A stretch of DNA of 64,000 nt from Bradyrhizobium sp. CCGE-LA001 (GTDB taxonomy: Bacteria > Pseudomonadota > Alphaproteobacteria > Rhizobiales > Xanthobacteraceae): contig NZ_CP013949.1 in NCBI RefSeq assembly GCF_000296215.2, positions 1,853,501 to 1,917,500 of the forward strand, given 5' to 3'. Every line of letters starts with the position of its first letter. Positions within the stretch are counted from its first letter, which is position 1. Position numbers and translations under genes: made by a program. Below the pieces are notes generated by a model, which was given only the letters and a program-made list of their open reading frames with translations, had not been told where the DNA came from and searched no databases. Positions 17,623-26,806 of the stretch are shown here, in pieces.

Positions 17623-18445
17623 CAGTCTTTCGCCCCTGTTTCGCACTTGTTGCGGCCGGTTGGTTGTTTGTGATGCCCCGGCTTGGCAACGATGCTGTTT
17701 GACGACATTCCATCCCGCGAACCGTTATTATGGTTTCGATATTCGCGGGCAGCCCTACGCATTCAGTGCCTGCGTCTCGCAGGCCTGCTACTTCCAACTC
17801 AATACTGAAACGCTTACTGCGTGAGGCTCGGCGGGTGCCTTACGGATCACCTCGCGGAGCGGATTGAGAAACGACCTAGATCAGTTGCGCCAAGTTGCTC
17901 ATTGCGTCCGAACACGACTGAAACTGTGTCGATCTCCTCGCCAACTGGCGAGAATCACTTGATTAGGACCGTAACGATTGCCGTTTTCCGATCAAGCGTG
18001 CGCCACAAAGCGGTTGCTATTTGTGCTTGATGCTGTTGGTTCGCTTCGAGGTGTTTCTTGGTATATCCAATCGCATCAGTTGATTTGGAAACTAAACCAG
18101 TTCTGCACCGTAGGCGGTCTACAGTTCCCCATCCCCGTACAATTACAGCCCTTTTGGATAGTGCGGTTCGTCATGCAAATCGAGGGATTTTCAACCCGGG
18201 ATTGATGGTCGAAGTCCTGTTTCAACATGCGACAATTCGACTCACGCGTTGCGACTGGACTCCAGCTTGGCGAAATCTTGGCGAGTGTGTGGCTTTCGAG
18301 TCGCACTCGCGCTACGTGCGCGACGCGTTCTGCTCATGTGACGTCGCTTCGCGCGCGATGAAATGATTTCGATACGCACGTTTCAGGCAAGCTTCGACGC
18401 ATATCGTTGCCGTTCGACAGATCGAACCGAACGGAGCATTGCCAC
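17623..18445. other. Gene-free 820-bp stretch upstream of lafR
   Basis: No credible gene is seen. Short open frames here (up to 102 aa, at 18058-18366) have composition unlike neighbouring genes and no ribosome-binding site. The stretch looks lower in GC than the flanking genes, with several AT-rich patches. A small perfect hairpin (CTCGCCA at 17937-17943, TGGCGAG at 17946-17952) is visible. It must contain the promoters for lafR (minus) and the 18446 gene (plus), and may hold further regulatory sites or an unannotated RNA. Confidence 0.6.
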
Positions 18446-19390
18446 ATGTTGTCCGATGGACAAGCTCGTCCCAACGTGACCGTTGATGCTGCAGCAGCGG
18501 CGAGGCCGGCTGCGGAGGCGCGCGATACAAAGGACGATGCTGCACGAGCGGCGAAACCCGCCGCGAGCGCAAAGCGTCTTGCGGCGAGCGATGAAGCTCT
18601 GGCGAAAGAGGCGCTCGAGGGCTTGAAGCGTATTCGCGCCAAGGCGCGCCTCGACAACATGGCGATACCGAAACCTGCGCCGGCCGTGATCAAGCCGGCC
18701 GTGATCGTGGCCAAGCCGCCGCCGCCGCGCCCGACATGGGTCGTGCCGCTCGCAACGCTGGCGGTTGCCGCCATTCTGGTGGTCTGCGCCTGCACGGGCG
18801 TGATCGCCTATCTCACCACCACGCAGCCGGTCCAAAGCAACGTTGCGGCCAACGCCGAGATCAGGAATCTGCGCGAGACGGTGGCGCAGCTGCGCAAGCA
18901 GGTGTCGGGCGTGTCCGAAAATCTGGACGGCCTGCGCACCGCGGTCGATCAGTCGAGCAAGGCCACCAACGACCGCTTCGGCAGGTTCGCCGAGAACCTG
19001 GACCGCATCGAGCGGGTGAGCTCGTCCTCCACGGCGAAGCTCGACAAGCTCGCCCAAGCACAGGTTCAGGTCCAGGCCCCGGCACCTGCAACCGTTGCAT
19101 CGCCGACATCGCCGGCACAGGCGATGCCGATGATGGCCTCGGTCGCTGCGCCCGAGGTGACCGGTTCGGTTGCGCCGTCGGCGCCGCGCAAGGTCATCAA
19201 GGGCTGGTCGGTCCGGCAGGCCTATGAGGGAATTGCGATCCTGCAAAGCCCGAATGGCGTCATCGAAGCCGTGCTGGGACAGCAGGTGCCCGGGCTCGGC
19301 CGTATCGAGGACATCAGGAACGAGAATGGGCGTCTGGTGGTGGAGTCCAGCGGAGGCGTCGTCTATTCCTCGCGCAAGGCGGCGCCGTGA
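18446..19390 (+). CDS. Membrane-anchored coiled-coil protein of unknown function
   Basis: A 314-aa protein that was not recognised. The ATG at 18446 (MLSDGQAR) is preferred over an in-frame one 39 bases upstream, as the extra residues look random. An Ala/Lys-rich cytoplasmic head (1-95) with a Pro-rich end is followed by one membrane span (about 98-124), a coiled-coil periplasmic segment with LRETVAQLRKQVSGVSENL (about 132-200), an Ala/Pro/Gln linker, and a compact C-terminal domain with KVIKGWSVRQAYEGIAILQS. The layout suggests an envelope scaffold. It is next to the flagellar regulator but in the opposite orientation. Confidence 0.8.
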   Translation: MLSDGQARPNVTVDAAAAARPAAEARDTKDDAARAAKPAASAKRLAASDEALAKEALEGLKRIRAKARLDNMAIPKPAPAVIKPAVIVAKPPPPRPTWVVPLATLAVAAILVVCACTGVIAYLTTTQPVQSNVAANAEIRNLRETVAQLRKQVSGVSENLDGLRTAVDQSSKATNDRFGRFAENLDRIERVSSSSTAKLDKLAQAQVQVQAPAPATVASPTSPAQAMPMMASVAAPEVTGSVAPSAPRKVIKGWSVRQAYEGIAILQSPNGVIEAVLGQQVPGLGRIEDIRNENGRLVVESSGGVVYSSRKAAP

Positions 19391-19403
19391 CCGGCGCGAC
19401 CTT

Positions 19404-19982
19404 CTACTGGCGGTGATGCTCGAAGCTGGTGCAGAGCAGATCGACCTCGGTCTCCGCAATCGGCGCGCGAAACAGGCGGCAGCTGAACTCCACCGTGGTC
19501 TTGTTGTCCGTGGCGGTGCGATCCTCTCGGAGGAAGATGCATCGCCTACAGACGTCGGTGTGGTGCCGCTGCTCGGCCGCGTCCGACCGATCCAGCACAT
19601 GCCGGACCGTGTCGCGAAAGCGGATCTTGACGTCGTCGTCGAGGACGGCAATTGCCTCGACGAGAACGTTGGTGGGGTCGCGCACCAGGAACTTCTTGCC
19701 TTGCTGCGTCACGCTCAGCGTCACCGAGCGTTTGTCCTTGGCCGAGCGCTTGCGCTCGAGATAGCCGAGCCGCTCGAGCTCGCCGATGATGAACGAGGCG
19801 GTGCCGCGCGTGGTGCCGACGTAACTGGCCAGCGCTGAAGGCGTTCGGGAGAACGGGTTGGCACGGGAGAGGAAGCGCAGCGCCATCCACTCGCGGTCGC
19901 GCAATCCGTGCTTGGTGCCTTCGAACCACAGGATCCGCGCGACCTGCTCCAACAGTTCAATCGATTCGCGAGCCAAATTCAT
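19404..19982 (-). CDS. MarR-family regulator with Cys/His-rich C-terminal tail
   Basis: A 192-aa winged-helix regulator. The HTH core lies at about residues 45-100, with TTRGTASFIIGELERLGYLE as recognition region and KRSVTLSVTQQGK as wing. After the usual MarR fold it has a tail with Cys145, Cys148, Cys168 and Cys184 plus His140/141 and His189/190, a set that could bind metal or sense oxidation. The gene converges on the 18446 gene; the stop codons are 13 bp apart. Its target is unknown. Confidence 0.88.
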   Translation of the reverse strand: MNLARESIELLEQVARILWFEGTKHGLRDREWMALRFLSRANPFSRTPSALASYVGTTRGTASFIIGELERLGYLERKRSAKDKRSVTLSVTQQGKKFLVRDPTNVLVEAIAVLDDDVKIRFRDTVRHVLDRSDAAEQRHHTDVCRRCIFLREDRTATDNKTTVEFSCRLFRAPIAETEVDLLCTSFEHHRQ

Positions 19983-20664
19983 TTCAATTCCGGGCGGGAT
20001 AAAACTTTATTCAATTGAGCCATGAGTAAGCGCAATCTGGGTGACGAGATCGAACCACTCGAGCGGTCTTTCGTCCTGCCGGACGGCGGATCGCGCGGGA
20101 AGACCGTCGTGTCCGGAGATGGAACTTCCGGTCGTGGAACTAGAGCGCCACAAAGAAAGTTCGAGTAAATCGTTCGGCTCAACTCATCCGAAAATTTCAA
20201 TCAAATCACGTCGGCTCACGCGCGGATTGACGATGATGTGCGGTGATTGCGCAACATGATGCGTCATTGTCGTCACTGCGATGTCCATTTGTTGCGGTCG
20301 AAGCCTCCCAGAAGCGTGAGTCGACGCATTCCTTGCAGCGCCGCGCGGGGTGGCTGAACCGTTTTCTCGGTTAATGGATGTTGCGATGCGATGCGGCTGG
20401 ACGGTTAAGTCGCAGCACGAGCGAGTGCGGGAAAGTCAGAGTATCGTTGGAAAAAAGCAAGCAGCGCCGTTCAACGTCAAGCGTACGGCATTTGCAGCCA
20501 CCATCGATTGCGATGAGCCCGATGCCAGAGAACTGCACCGGGGAAGCTGCGCTGGAACAAGTCTGACGACAGCGCACTCGCGGGCTGGTGATTTGCGTTT
20601 CGCGAGCGATTATTGGCGAATGCGCCGCTCCCTGGGTACCAGGCAGCAGGAAGGGAAATAGCCA
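19983..20664. other. Gene-free 680-bp intergenic stretch
   Basis: It lies between the divergent MarR gene and the dienelactone hydrolase gene. The part next to the MarR start contains a perfect palindrome TCAATTGA (20011-20018) and a second TCAATT (19984-19989), plausible MarR contact sites. Farther on, an open frame at 20350-20661 (103 aa) has no ribosome-binding site or recognisable content. Nothing else was seen. Confidence 0.55.
20011..20018. promoter_or_regulatory. Possible MarR operator
   Basis: The palindrome TCAATTGA lies 29-36 bp upstream of the MarR start codon, and a half-copy TCAATT lies against the start codon at 19984-19989. Location and symmetry suggest autoregulation; there is no direct evidence. 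Confidence 0.3.
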
Positions 20665-21552
20665 ATGAGCTTCGAAACTACCATGACATCCGACGTTGTC
20701 GGGCTGACGAAAGTCGCGCCGGTCTCGCGCCGCGGATTCATGAGCGCGACCGCAGCCGTGGCCGCCGGCTACACGCTGGCGGCAGGTCCGGTGCGGGCCG
20801 AGGTGATCACGACGGACACCAGCGGCCTCCAGGTCGGTGACGCCAAGATCAAGGTCGGCTCCGAAGAGATGCCTGCCTATTTCGCCCGCCCGGCCGGCAA
20901 CACCAAGGCTCCCGTGATCATCGTGGCGATGGAGATTTTTGGTCTGCACGAATACATCAAGGATGTGACGCGCCGCCTCGCCAAGCTCGGCGCCTTCGCG
21001 ATCGCGCCGGACTATTACTTCCGCAAGGGCACCGATCTCACCAAGGTCTCGGACATCAAGGACCTGCTGCCGATCGTCAATGCCAAGCCCGACGCCGAGC
21101 TGCTGTCCGATCTCGACGCGACGGTGGCATGGGCGGGATCGCAAGGCGGCGATACGGCGAAGCTTGGCATCATCGGCTTCTGCCGGGGCGGCCGTACGGT
21201 TTGGGAATATGCCGCACATAGCAGCACACTCAAGGCGGGCGTTGCCTTCTACGGCACCGTGGTCGACCCCGAAAATCCGCTGTGGCTGAAGAGCCCGATG
21301 CAGCTCGCACCCGAGATGAAGGCGCCGGTGCTCGGCCTCTATGGCGGTGCCGATACCGGCATCCCAGTCGCGCAAGTCGAGCAGATGAAGGCCGCGCTCG
21401 CGCAGAACAAGAAGACGGCCGAGTTCAAGATCTATCCCGAAGCGCCGCACGGCTTCCATGCCGACTACCGCGGCAGTTACCGCAAGGACGCCGCGGAAGA
21501 CGCCTGGAAGCAGGCGCAAGCCTGGTTCAGGAAATATGGCGTCCTGAGCTGA
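20665..21552 (+). CDS. Secreted dienelactone hydrolase-family protein
   Basis: A 295-aa alpha/beta hydrolase. A twin-arginine-type signal (SRRGFMSATAAVAAGYTLAA, about residues 21-40) implies export as a folded protein. The nucleophile is Cys173 in GFCRGG, as in dienelactone hydrolases. The acid is probably the Asp in YGGADTGIP, and the base the His in PHGFHADYR. The substrate is unknown; many family members cleave lactones or esters. The start at 20665 has AAGGGA about 8 bases upstream. It is followed at once by a strong terminator. Confidence 0.9.
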   Translation: MSFETTMTSDVVGLTKVAPVSRRGFMSATAAVAAGYTLAAGPVRAEVITTDTSGLQVGDAKIKVGSEEMPAYFARPAGNTKAPVIIVAMEIFGLHEYIKDVTRRLAKLGAFAIAPDYYFRKGTDLTKVSDIKDLLPIVNAKPDAELLSDLDATVAWAGSQGGDTAKLGIIGFCRGGRTVWEYAAHSSTLKAGVAFYGTVVDPENPLWLKSPMQLAPEMKAPVLGLYGGADTGIPVAQVEQMKAALAQNKKTAEFKIYPEAPHGFHADYRGSYRKDAAEDAWKQAQAWFRKYGVLS

Positions 21553-21563
21553 CGCTGGACACG

Positions 21564-21590
21564 AAGGGCGGCCGATCGGCCGCCCTTTTT
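21564..21590 (+). terminator. Intrinsic terminator after the dienelactone hydrolase gene
   Basis: A perfect self-complementary 20-bp block at 21566-21585 (arms GGGCGGCCGA and TCGGCCGCCC) extends by AA/TT pairs and is followed by TTTTT (21586-21590). It begins 12 bases after the stop codon. Confidence 0.92.
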
Positions 21591-21607
21591 ATTTCAGCGC
21601 AACGATC

Positions 21608-22873
21608 TCACTTCACCATCGCACCATAGACGATGTCCTGAACCTGCTCGCGATAATATTTCCTGAGCTCGCCCGGCGCTGCCGTTCCTACCACCACGAC
21701 GAGACGTTCCTTGGGATCGCAGAAGAATTGCGTCCCATATGCGCCGTTCCAGGTGAACTCGCCGGGATTGCCGGGGACCGACGACAGGCCCTCGCTGGTG
21801 CGGACCGCGACCGAAAGGCCGAAGCCGAAGCCGCCGCGATGCGGCTCGACGTTTGCCACGTTGTTCTTGATCTCGGGACCGAGATGGTTGGTGGTCATGT
21901 GGTGCACGGTCTTCGGTCCGAGAATGCGCTGGCCGTCGAGCTCGCCGCCATTGAGCAGCATCTGTCCGAAGCGGAGGTAGTCGCCGACCGTGGCGAATGA
22001 GCAGGCGCCGCCGCAGTCGAATTTGGTCGGCGTGTCCAAGAGCTTGATGGCCTGCGGCTTTCCGGTCAGCGGATCGTTGGCAAAGGGGCGGGCGAGGCGA
22101 GGGCGCTGCGCATCGGTCGGGTGGAAGGTCGCGTCCTTCATGCCGAGCGGCTGCCACACATTGGCGGCGAGGTATTCGCCGAGCTTCTGCTCGCTCACCT
22201 TCTCGACCACGGCGCCGAGCACGTCGATCGAAAAGCCGTATTCGAAGGTGGTCGAGGGCTGCTGTGCTAGCGGCAGCTTGGTGATGCGGTCGACGAAGGC
22301 TTGCGTATCGCCTTCGATCGCCGGCGCGATCCCGTCAGGATATTGCCGAGCCACCGGACTCGAGCTGTCGGGGCGGCCGCCATACATCAGACCGGAGGTG
22401 TGGCGATAGAGATCATGGATGAAGATCGGCGAGGCCTGCGGTTCGAGCTTGAGGGACCCGTCCGCCTGGGGCACGCCGACCTTCATGTCGGCAAAGCCGG
22501 GATAGTAGTCGGACAACTTGGCCTGGAGCGGCAGCCGGCCCTGCTCCATCAGCGTCAGGCCTGCTACCGCCGCCATCGGCTTGGTCATCGAGGCCAGCGC
22601 GAAGATCGCGTCGATCGGCATCGGCGTGCCCTTGTCCGGGTCGAGCATGCCGTAGGCCTTGTAGTGTACGAGCCTGCCGTCGCGTGCCACCGCGACGACC
22701 GCGCCGGGCACGCGCTTGGCGGCGATCTCGCGCGCGAAGAAGTTATCGAGACGTGCGAGCCCCGGCTTGGAGATGCCGGCGTCGTCGGGATTGGTTTCGG
22801 GCAGCGGCGCAGCGTTGGCTGCGCCGAACGTGATGATGGCAGCCGCTGCGATCATGGCGATCGTCTTGTTCAT
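21608..22873 (-). CDS. Serine beta-lactamase/esterase-family hydrolase, exported
   Basis: A 421-aa class C beta-lactamase-like protein. The start at 22873 is supported by GGGAGGA upstream and gives a clean signal peptide (TIAMIAAAAIITFGAANA). The catalytic motif is Ser95-Met-Thr-Lys98. HTSGLMYGG and a late HLG-containing segment fit the penicillin-binding/EstB-like group. Such proteins are more often esterases or peptidases than resistance enzymes. It converges on the dienelactone hydrolase gene. Confidence 0.88.
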   Translation of the reverse strand: MNKTIAMIAAAAIITFGAANAAPLPETNPDDAGISKPGLARLDNFFAREIAAKRVPGAVVAVARDGRLVHYKAYGMLDPDKGTPMPIDAIFALASMTKPMAAVAGLTLMEQGRLPLQAKLSDYYPGFADMKVGVPQADGSLKLEPQASPIFIHDLYRHTSGLMYGGRPDSSSPVARQYPDGIAPAIEGDTQAFVDRITKLPLAQQPSTTFEYGFSIDVLGAVVEKVSEQKLGEYLAANVWQPLGMKDATFHPTDAQRPRLARPFANDPLTGKPQAIKLLDTPTKFDCGGACSFATVGDYLRFGQMLLNGGELDGQRILGPKTVHHMTTNHLGPEIKNNVANVEPHRGGFGFGLSVAVRTSEGLSSVPGNPGEFTWNGAYGTQFFCDPKERLVVVVGTAAPGELRKYYREQVQDIVYGAMVK

Positions 22874-22996
22874 TGCATCCTCCCAAGAGGCGAGCTCGTT
22901 AGGCCGTGGCTCGCTCGACAACCAGATCACGACCGCACCGGAATGAAGTCAAGCGCAGGCAGGGCATGTCTGGGACGCGGGGGAAATGCGGGAACC

Positions 22997-23845
22997 TTAT
23001 CGTCCTTCGCCCGCGCGCCACAGCGCATCGAGGCCGTGCCGGTAGGTCGGGCAAGTCAAGGTGACGCCGAGCTCGTGCTTCAGCTTCGCGTTGGAGACGC
23101 GAGCGCTGCTGGCATAGAAGCTGCGGGCCATCGGCGACATCTCGGCGGTAGCGAACGGCTCTTCGGGCGGCGGTGCAACGCCCATCAGCTGCGCGGCATA
23201 GGTGATCACGTCCTGCGGCGGCGCGGGCTGGTCGTCACAGACGTTCCAGATGCCGCCCTTCGGGTGATGAACAGCGGCGATGATCGCGCTCGCGATGTCG
23301 TCGACGTGGATGCGGTTGAAGACCTGCCCCGGCTTGATGATGCGCCGGGCCGTTCCAGCGCGTAGCGTCGCCAGTGCGTTGCGGCCGGGGCCATAGATGC
23401 CGGCGAGCCGGAGGATCGCGGCATCGCCACCGGTCGCATCCGTCCAGGCCTGCTCCGCCGCGATCCGCATTTGCGCGCGCGCGAGCGCAGCCTGCGGCGG
23501 CGTGCTCTCGTCCACCCATCCGCCGCCGTGGTCGCCATAGACGCCGATGGTAGAGAGATAGATGACCTTGCAGCGGCGCGCGGCCAGCGCGTCACCGAAC
23601 GCATCGAGTGCGGGATCGCCGGTGCTGCCGGGCGGAATCGAGACGAGAAGGACATCGGCCTCGCTGATGCGTTCGGCTGTCGCGCGGTCCGGACCTCTCC
23701 CGGAGAAAGCATGCAGCTCGATGCCGGGGAGATCATCCCGCTGCGCGGGATTGCGCACGGTGCCGGCGATATGCGTGAAGGCGCCGCCGTATTTGCGAAC
23801 GAAATGGCGGGCGCTGTAGCCGAAGCCGAGAATGAAGAGCCGCAT
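22997..23845 (-). CDS. NAD-dependent epimerase/dehydratase-family protein (YeeZ-like)
   Basis: A 282-aa Rossmann protein with an N-terminal FILGFGYSARHFVRKYGG nucleotide loop, followed by ISEADVLLVSIPPG and YLSTIGVYGDHGGGWVDE. It then shows IHVDDIASAI and WNVCDDQPAP, as in atypical extended SDR proteins. The YxxxK motif is not obvious, so catalysis is uncertain. It lies upstream of the beta-lactamase-like gene on the same strand and diverges from the HAD gene. Confidence 0.8.
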   Translation of the reverse strand: MRLFILGFGYSARHFVRKYGGAFTHIAGTVRNPAQRDDLPGIELHAFSGRGPDRATAERISEADVLLVSIPPGSTGDPALDAFGDALAARRCKVIYLSTIGVYGDHGGGWVDESTPPQAALARAQMRIAAEQAWTDATGGDAAILRLAGIYGPGRNALATLRAGTARRIIKPGQVFNRIHVDDIASAIIAAVHHPKGGIWNVCDDQPAPPQDVITYAAQLMGVAPPPEEPFATAEMSPMARSFYASSARVSNAKLKHELGVTLTCPTYRHGLDALWRAGEGR

Positions 23846-23969
23846 GCCTTTGCCGTGCCGGTCGGAGTTCCATCGCGCCGCTGCGCGCGTCTCCGCTCAT
23901 AAGAGATTTTTGGGGCGGGCAAAAGATATTGCGATTTGTCTCGGCCGCAGCACCGGGCGATGGTTGCTC

Positions 23970-24692
23970 ATGACGATGCATGTAGAAGCGGTCACCATCG
24001 CGCCATCGGGCGCCGCCGACCTGATCCGGCAGGCCGCCGCGCTGATCTTCGACGTCGACGGCACCCTCGCCGAAACCGAGGAGCTCCACCGGCAGGCCTT
24101 CAACCATGCCTTCTCGCGACACGGGCTCGGCTGGGAATGGGACCGTGCGGTCTACAAGGACCTGTTGCGCGTGACCGGCGGCAAGGAGCGCATGCGTGCC
24201 TATCATGCAAGGCTGGAGACAGCCGTGCCCCTATCCGACGTGGACATCGCGGAGCTCCACCGCATCAAGACCGCGCAGTATGCCGGGCTGATCGAGACCG
24301 GCTGCTGCCCGTTGCGGCCGGGCGTGGCGGAGCTGCTGGCTGCGGCGAAGGCGCGCGGCCAGCGGCTTGCGATCGCGACCACCACCTCGCACGGCAATAT
24401 CGATGCACTGCTGTCGCAGGCGCTGGGGCCGCGTTGGGCCGTGGATTTCGACGCCGTCGTTGCCGGTGACGATGTCAGGCACAAGAAGCCCGCGCCGGAC
24501 GTCTATCTCGAAGTGCTGGCGCGGCTGCGGCTGGATGCGCCCGACTGCGTCGCGATCGAGGATTCCGCCAACGGGCTGATCGCGGCCTCGCGGGCCAACA
24601 TTCCGGTGCTCATCACCCGCAGCCTGTTCTTCCGGGACGATGATTTCAGCGATGCACGGGCCGTACTGGACGATTTGTCCAGGCTTGGATGA
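23970..24692 (+). CDS. HAD-IA family phosphatase (CbbY/phosphoglycolate phosphatase type)
   Basis: A 240-aa HAD hydrolase. Motif I is FDVDGTLAETEE with nucleophile Asp28 and acid/base Asp30. Motif II is the Thr in IATTTSHGN. The Lys is in RHKKPAPDVYLEVL, and motif IV is AIEDSANGLIAA. A helical cap follows motif I. CbbY-like members act on sugar bisphosphates such as xylulose-1,5-bisphosphate, but the substrate here cannot be read from sequence. The ATG at 23970 is taken because the upstream 46 codons look non-coding. Confidence 0.88.
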   Translation: MTMHVEAVTIAPSGAADLIRQAAALIFDVDGTLAETEELHRQAFNHAFSRHGLGWEWDRAVYKDLLRVTGGKERMRAYHARLETAVPLSDVDIAELHRIKTAQYAGLIETGCCPLRPGVAELLAAAKARGQRLAIATTTSHGNIDALLSQALGPRWAVDFDAVVAGDDVRHKKPAPDVYLEVLARLRLDAPDCVAIEDSANGLIAASRANIPVLITRSLFFRDDDFSDARAVLDDLSRLG

Positions 24693-24763
24693 GGCGCTAA
24701 ACGAAAACGAAACGGCGAAAACAACCCCATGCACAGTAGATCACGCCGCCGTGATCGCCGTCC

Positions 24764-25171
24764 TCAGTGGACGCGATGGCTTGCTCTATCGTCCTCGGAC
24801 TGCTCGACAATTTGCGCGATCGGGCTCGATTGGTGATGCACCAGGCGCCAGCCGTCGCCGACGCGGCGAAAATGGTTCGCAGCAGCCAAGGCGGTGCCGT
24901 CGACGATCTCGATGCAGAGCACGCGGGCGCTGTCGCCGTCGACGATGGCCTGCGGCTCGGCGCAGACGATCTGGGGCCGTTCCGGGTTCTGCAGGATGTC
25001 GCGCCAGCTTCCGATCACCGTGGCCCGCCCGATGATCGCCGGCCAGCCGGGATGAATGCAGGAAATGGTGTCGTCATCCGCCCACATCCGCTGCATTTCC
25101 TCGAAATCGCCGGCCGAAAAGGCGGCGTAGAAGGCCGCGTTCGCGGCGATGACCTTGCTGTCCTTTGCCAT
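24764..25171 (-). CDS. SnoaL/NTF2-fold small protein
   Basis: A 135-aa protein opening with MAKDSKVIAANAAFYAAFSA and containing WADDDTISCIHPGWPAIIGR, the pattern of the NTF2-like DUF4440/SnoaL group. It ends with WRLVHHQSSPIAQ. Family members are diverse (isomerases, binding domains) and the function is unknown. The longer frame to 25489 overlaps the uxuB 3' end and is not used. Its gene converges on the HAD phosphatase gene. Confidence 0.85.
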   Translation of the reverse strand: MAKDSKVIAANAAFYAAFSAGDFEEMQRMWADDDTISCIHPGWPAIIGRATVIGSWRDILQNPERPQIVCAEPQAIVDGDSARVLCIEIVDGTALAAANHFRRVGDGWRLVHHQSSPIAQIVEQSEDDRASHRVH

Positions 25172-25256
25172 GCCTTCCGGGTGCGGCAATGACAGGCAAA
25201 AATCAAGCGCGACTTCCGTCGACTTTGAACGCAGTGCAGCATTGTCCGCTTCGTGG

Positions 25257-26741
25257 TCAGGCGGTGACGTGCGCCTCCACCGCACATCGCGCGCCATCCT
25301 TGTAGAGGCGGCCGAGCGCGGTGGTGACGGCCTCGCGCAGGCGCGGCTCGGCACCGAACGCCCCGAACACCTTCGTGACCCCGAGCAGTGCGGGCGCGAG
25401 CCGCTCGGCGGCGGGTCCCGCCTCGCGCGCCAGCGACGCGAACTCGGCGGCGAGCGGATCACGCACGTCGATCGCGCGGCCGTGCTCATCTATTGCGGTG
25501 ACGTAGCGCATCCAGCCGGCCACCGCGAGCGCATGGGTTGCGATCGGCAAGTCCTTGCGCAGGCGATCCTGCATCGCGCCGAGCAGGCGCTGTGGCAGCT
25601 TCTGCGAGCCGTCCATCGCGATCTGCCAGGTGCGGTGATGCAGCGCCGGATTGGCGAAGCGCTTCAGTAGCGAGGCGCGATAGGCGGCGAGGTCGGTACC
25701 AGCAGGCATGGTCAGCGTCACCGCAGCCTCCTCCATCACCTGCGCGGCGAGGCGCGCGAAGTGCGGATCCTGCATGGTGTCGGCGATAGTCTCGTAGCCC
25801 GAGAGATAGCCGAGATAGGCGAGCGCCGAATGGCTGGCGTTGAGCAGCCGCAGCTTCATCAGCTCGAACGGCTTGACGTCGGCGACGAGCTCGACGCCAG
25901 CTGCGGCAAGATCGGGCCGGCCTGCGGTGAAACGATCCTCGACCACCCATTGCGTGAAAGGCTCGGTCATCACCGGCCAGGCGTCGCGCATGCCCAGTGC
26001 CGATGACACCGCATCCCGGTCGGCATCCGTCGACTCAGGCACGATACGGTCGACCATGGTCGAGGGAAAGGCGACCGTATCCGCGATCCACTTGCCGAGA
26101 TCCTTCGACCGCAGCGCGGCGAACTGCGTCACGATGCGCTGCACGGTGTGACCATTGGCGGCGAGGTTGTCGCAGCACAGCACCGTGAAGGGCGAGAGCC
26201 CCTGGGCACGCCGGCGCGCCAGCGCAGCCACGAGGAAGCCGGGCGCCGAGCGCGGCGCATCGGGGTTGTTGAGGTCGTGCACGATGTCGGGATGCCGCTC
26301 GTCGAGATCGCCGGTCTGCGGCGTGTGGCAATAGCCCTTCTCGGTGACCGTGAGCGAGACGATGCGGGTGGCGGGATCGGCCATTTGCCCGACCAGCCGC
26401 GCCGGGTTCTCGCGCGCGACGATGCTGTCGAGCAGCGCGCCGATGACGCGATGCTGGGTGCCTTCCGCCGACCGGATGGCAACGGTGTAGAGATGGTCCT
26501 GCGGGGCGAGGGCATCGCGTGTATCCGGGCTACGCAGGCTCGCGCCGATGATGCCCCAGGATGTGCTGCCTGCGGCAAGGCAATCATCGATGACGACGGC
26601 CTGGTGTGCGCGATGGAAGGCCCCGAGGCCGAGATGCACGATCCCGGGCGTCATGCGTGAACGATCATAGGCCGGGCGCCAGATGCCAGCCGGCAGCCGG
26701 TCGAGATTGGCGCGGCCAAGACGCATCGAGCTCTGGCGCAT
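25257..26741 (-). CDS. uxuB: Fructuronate reductase (mannitol dehydrogenase family)
   Basis: A 494-aa long-chain polyol dehydrogenase. The N-terminal GIVHLGLGAFHRAHQAV is the nucleotide-binding start. The catalytic pattern Lys-x4-Asn-x2-His is visible in KLRLLNASHSALAYLG. Length and neighbourhood (uxuA, uronate-type regulator) favour D-mannonate/fructuronate oxidoreductase over mannitol dehydrogenase. It reduces fructuronate to mannonate in the cytoplasm. The start at 26741 has GGGGGA upstream. It is transcribed divergently from the GntR gene across the operator at 26807-26834. Confidence 0.88.
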   Translation of the reverse strand: MRQSSMRLGRANLDRLPAGIWRPAYDRSRMTPGIVHLGLGAFHRAHQAVVIDDCLAAGSTSWGIIGASLRSPDTRDALAPQDHLYTVAIRSAEGTQHRVIGALLDSIVARENPARLVGQMADPATRIVSLTVTEKGYCHTPQTGDLDERHPDIVHDLNNPDAPRSAPGFLVAALARRRAQGLSPFTVLCCDNLAANGHTVQRIVTQFAALRSKDLGKWIADTVAFPSTMVDRIVPESTDADRDAVSSALGMRDAWPVMTEPFTQWVVEDRFTAGRPDLAAAGVELVADVKPFELMKLRLLNASHSALAYLGYLSGYETIADTMQDPHFARLAAQVMEEAAVTLTMPAGTDLAAYRASLLKRFANPALHHRTWQIAMDGSQKLPQRLLGAMQDRLRKDLPIATHALAVAGWMRYVTAIDEHGRAIDVRDPLAAEFASLAREAGPAAERLAPALLGVTKVFGAFGAEPRLREAVTTALGRLYKDGARCAVEAHVTA

Positions 26742-26806
26742 GGACGTCCCCCCTTCGCTTCGCCGCTGCTTGACATGGCGCCCGTATCGGGTCAATGCTC
26801 TGGTCA

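Noticed and set aside
18058..18366. 102-codon frame in the intergenic stretch upstream of the 18446 gene
   Set aside because: No ribosome-binding site, codon use unlike the neighbours and no recognisable content; likely chance.
20350..20661. 103-codon frame upstream of the dienelactone hydrolase gene
   Set aside because: No ribosome-binding site and no coherent hydrophobic or domain pattern; the sequence reads as non-coding leader.
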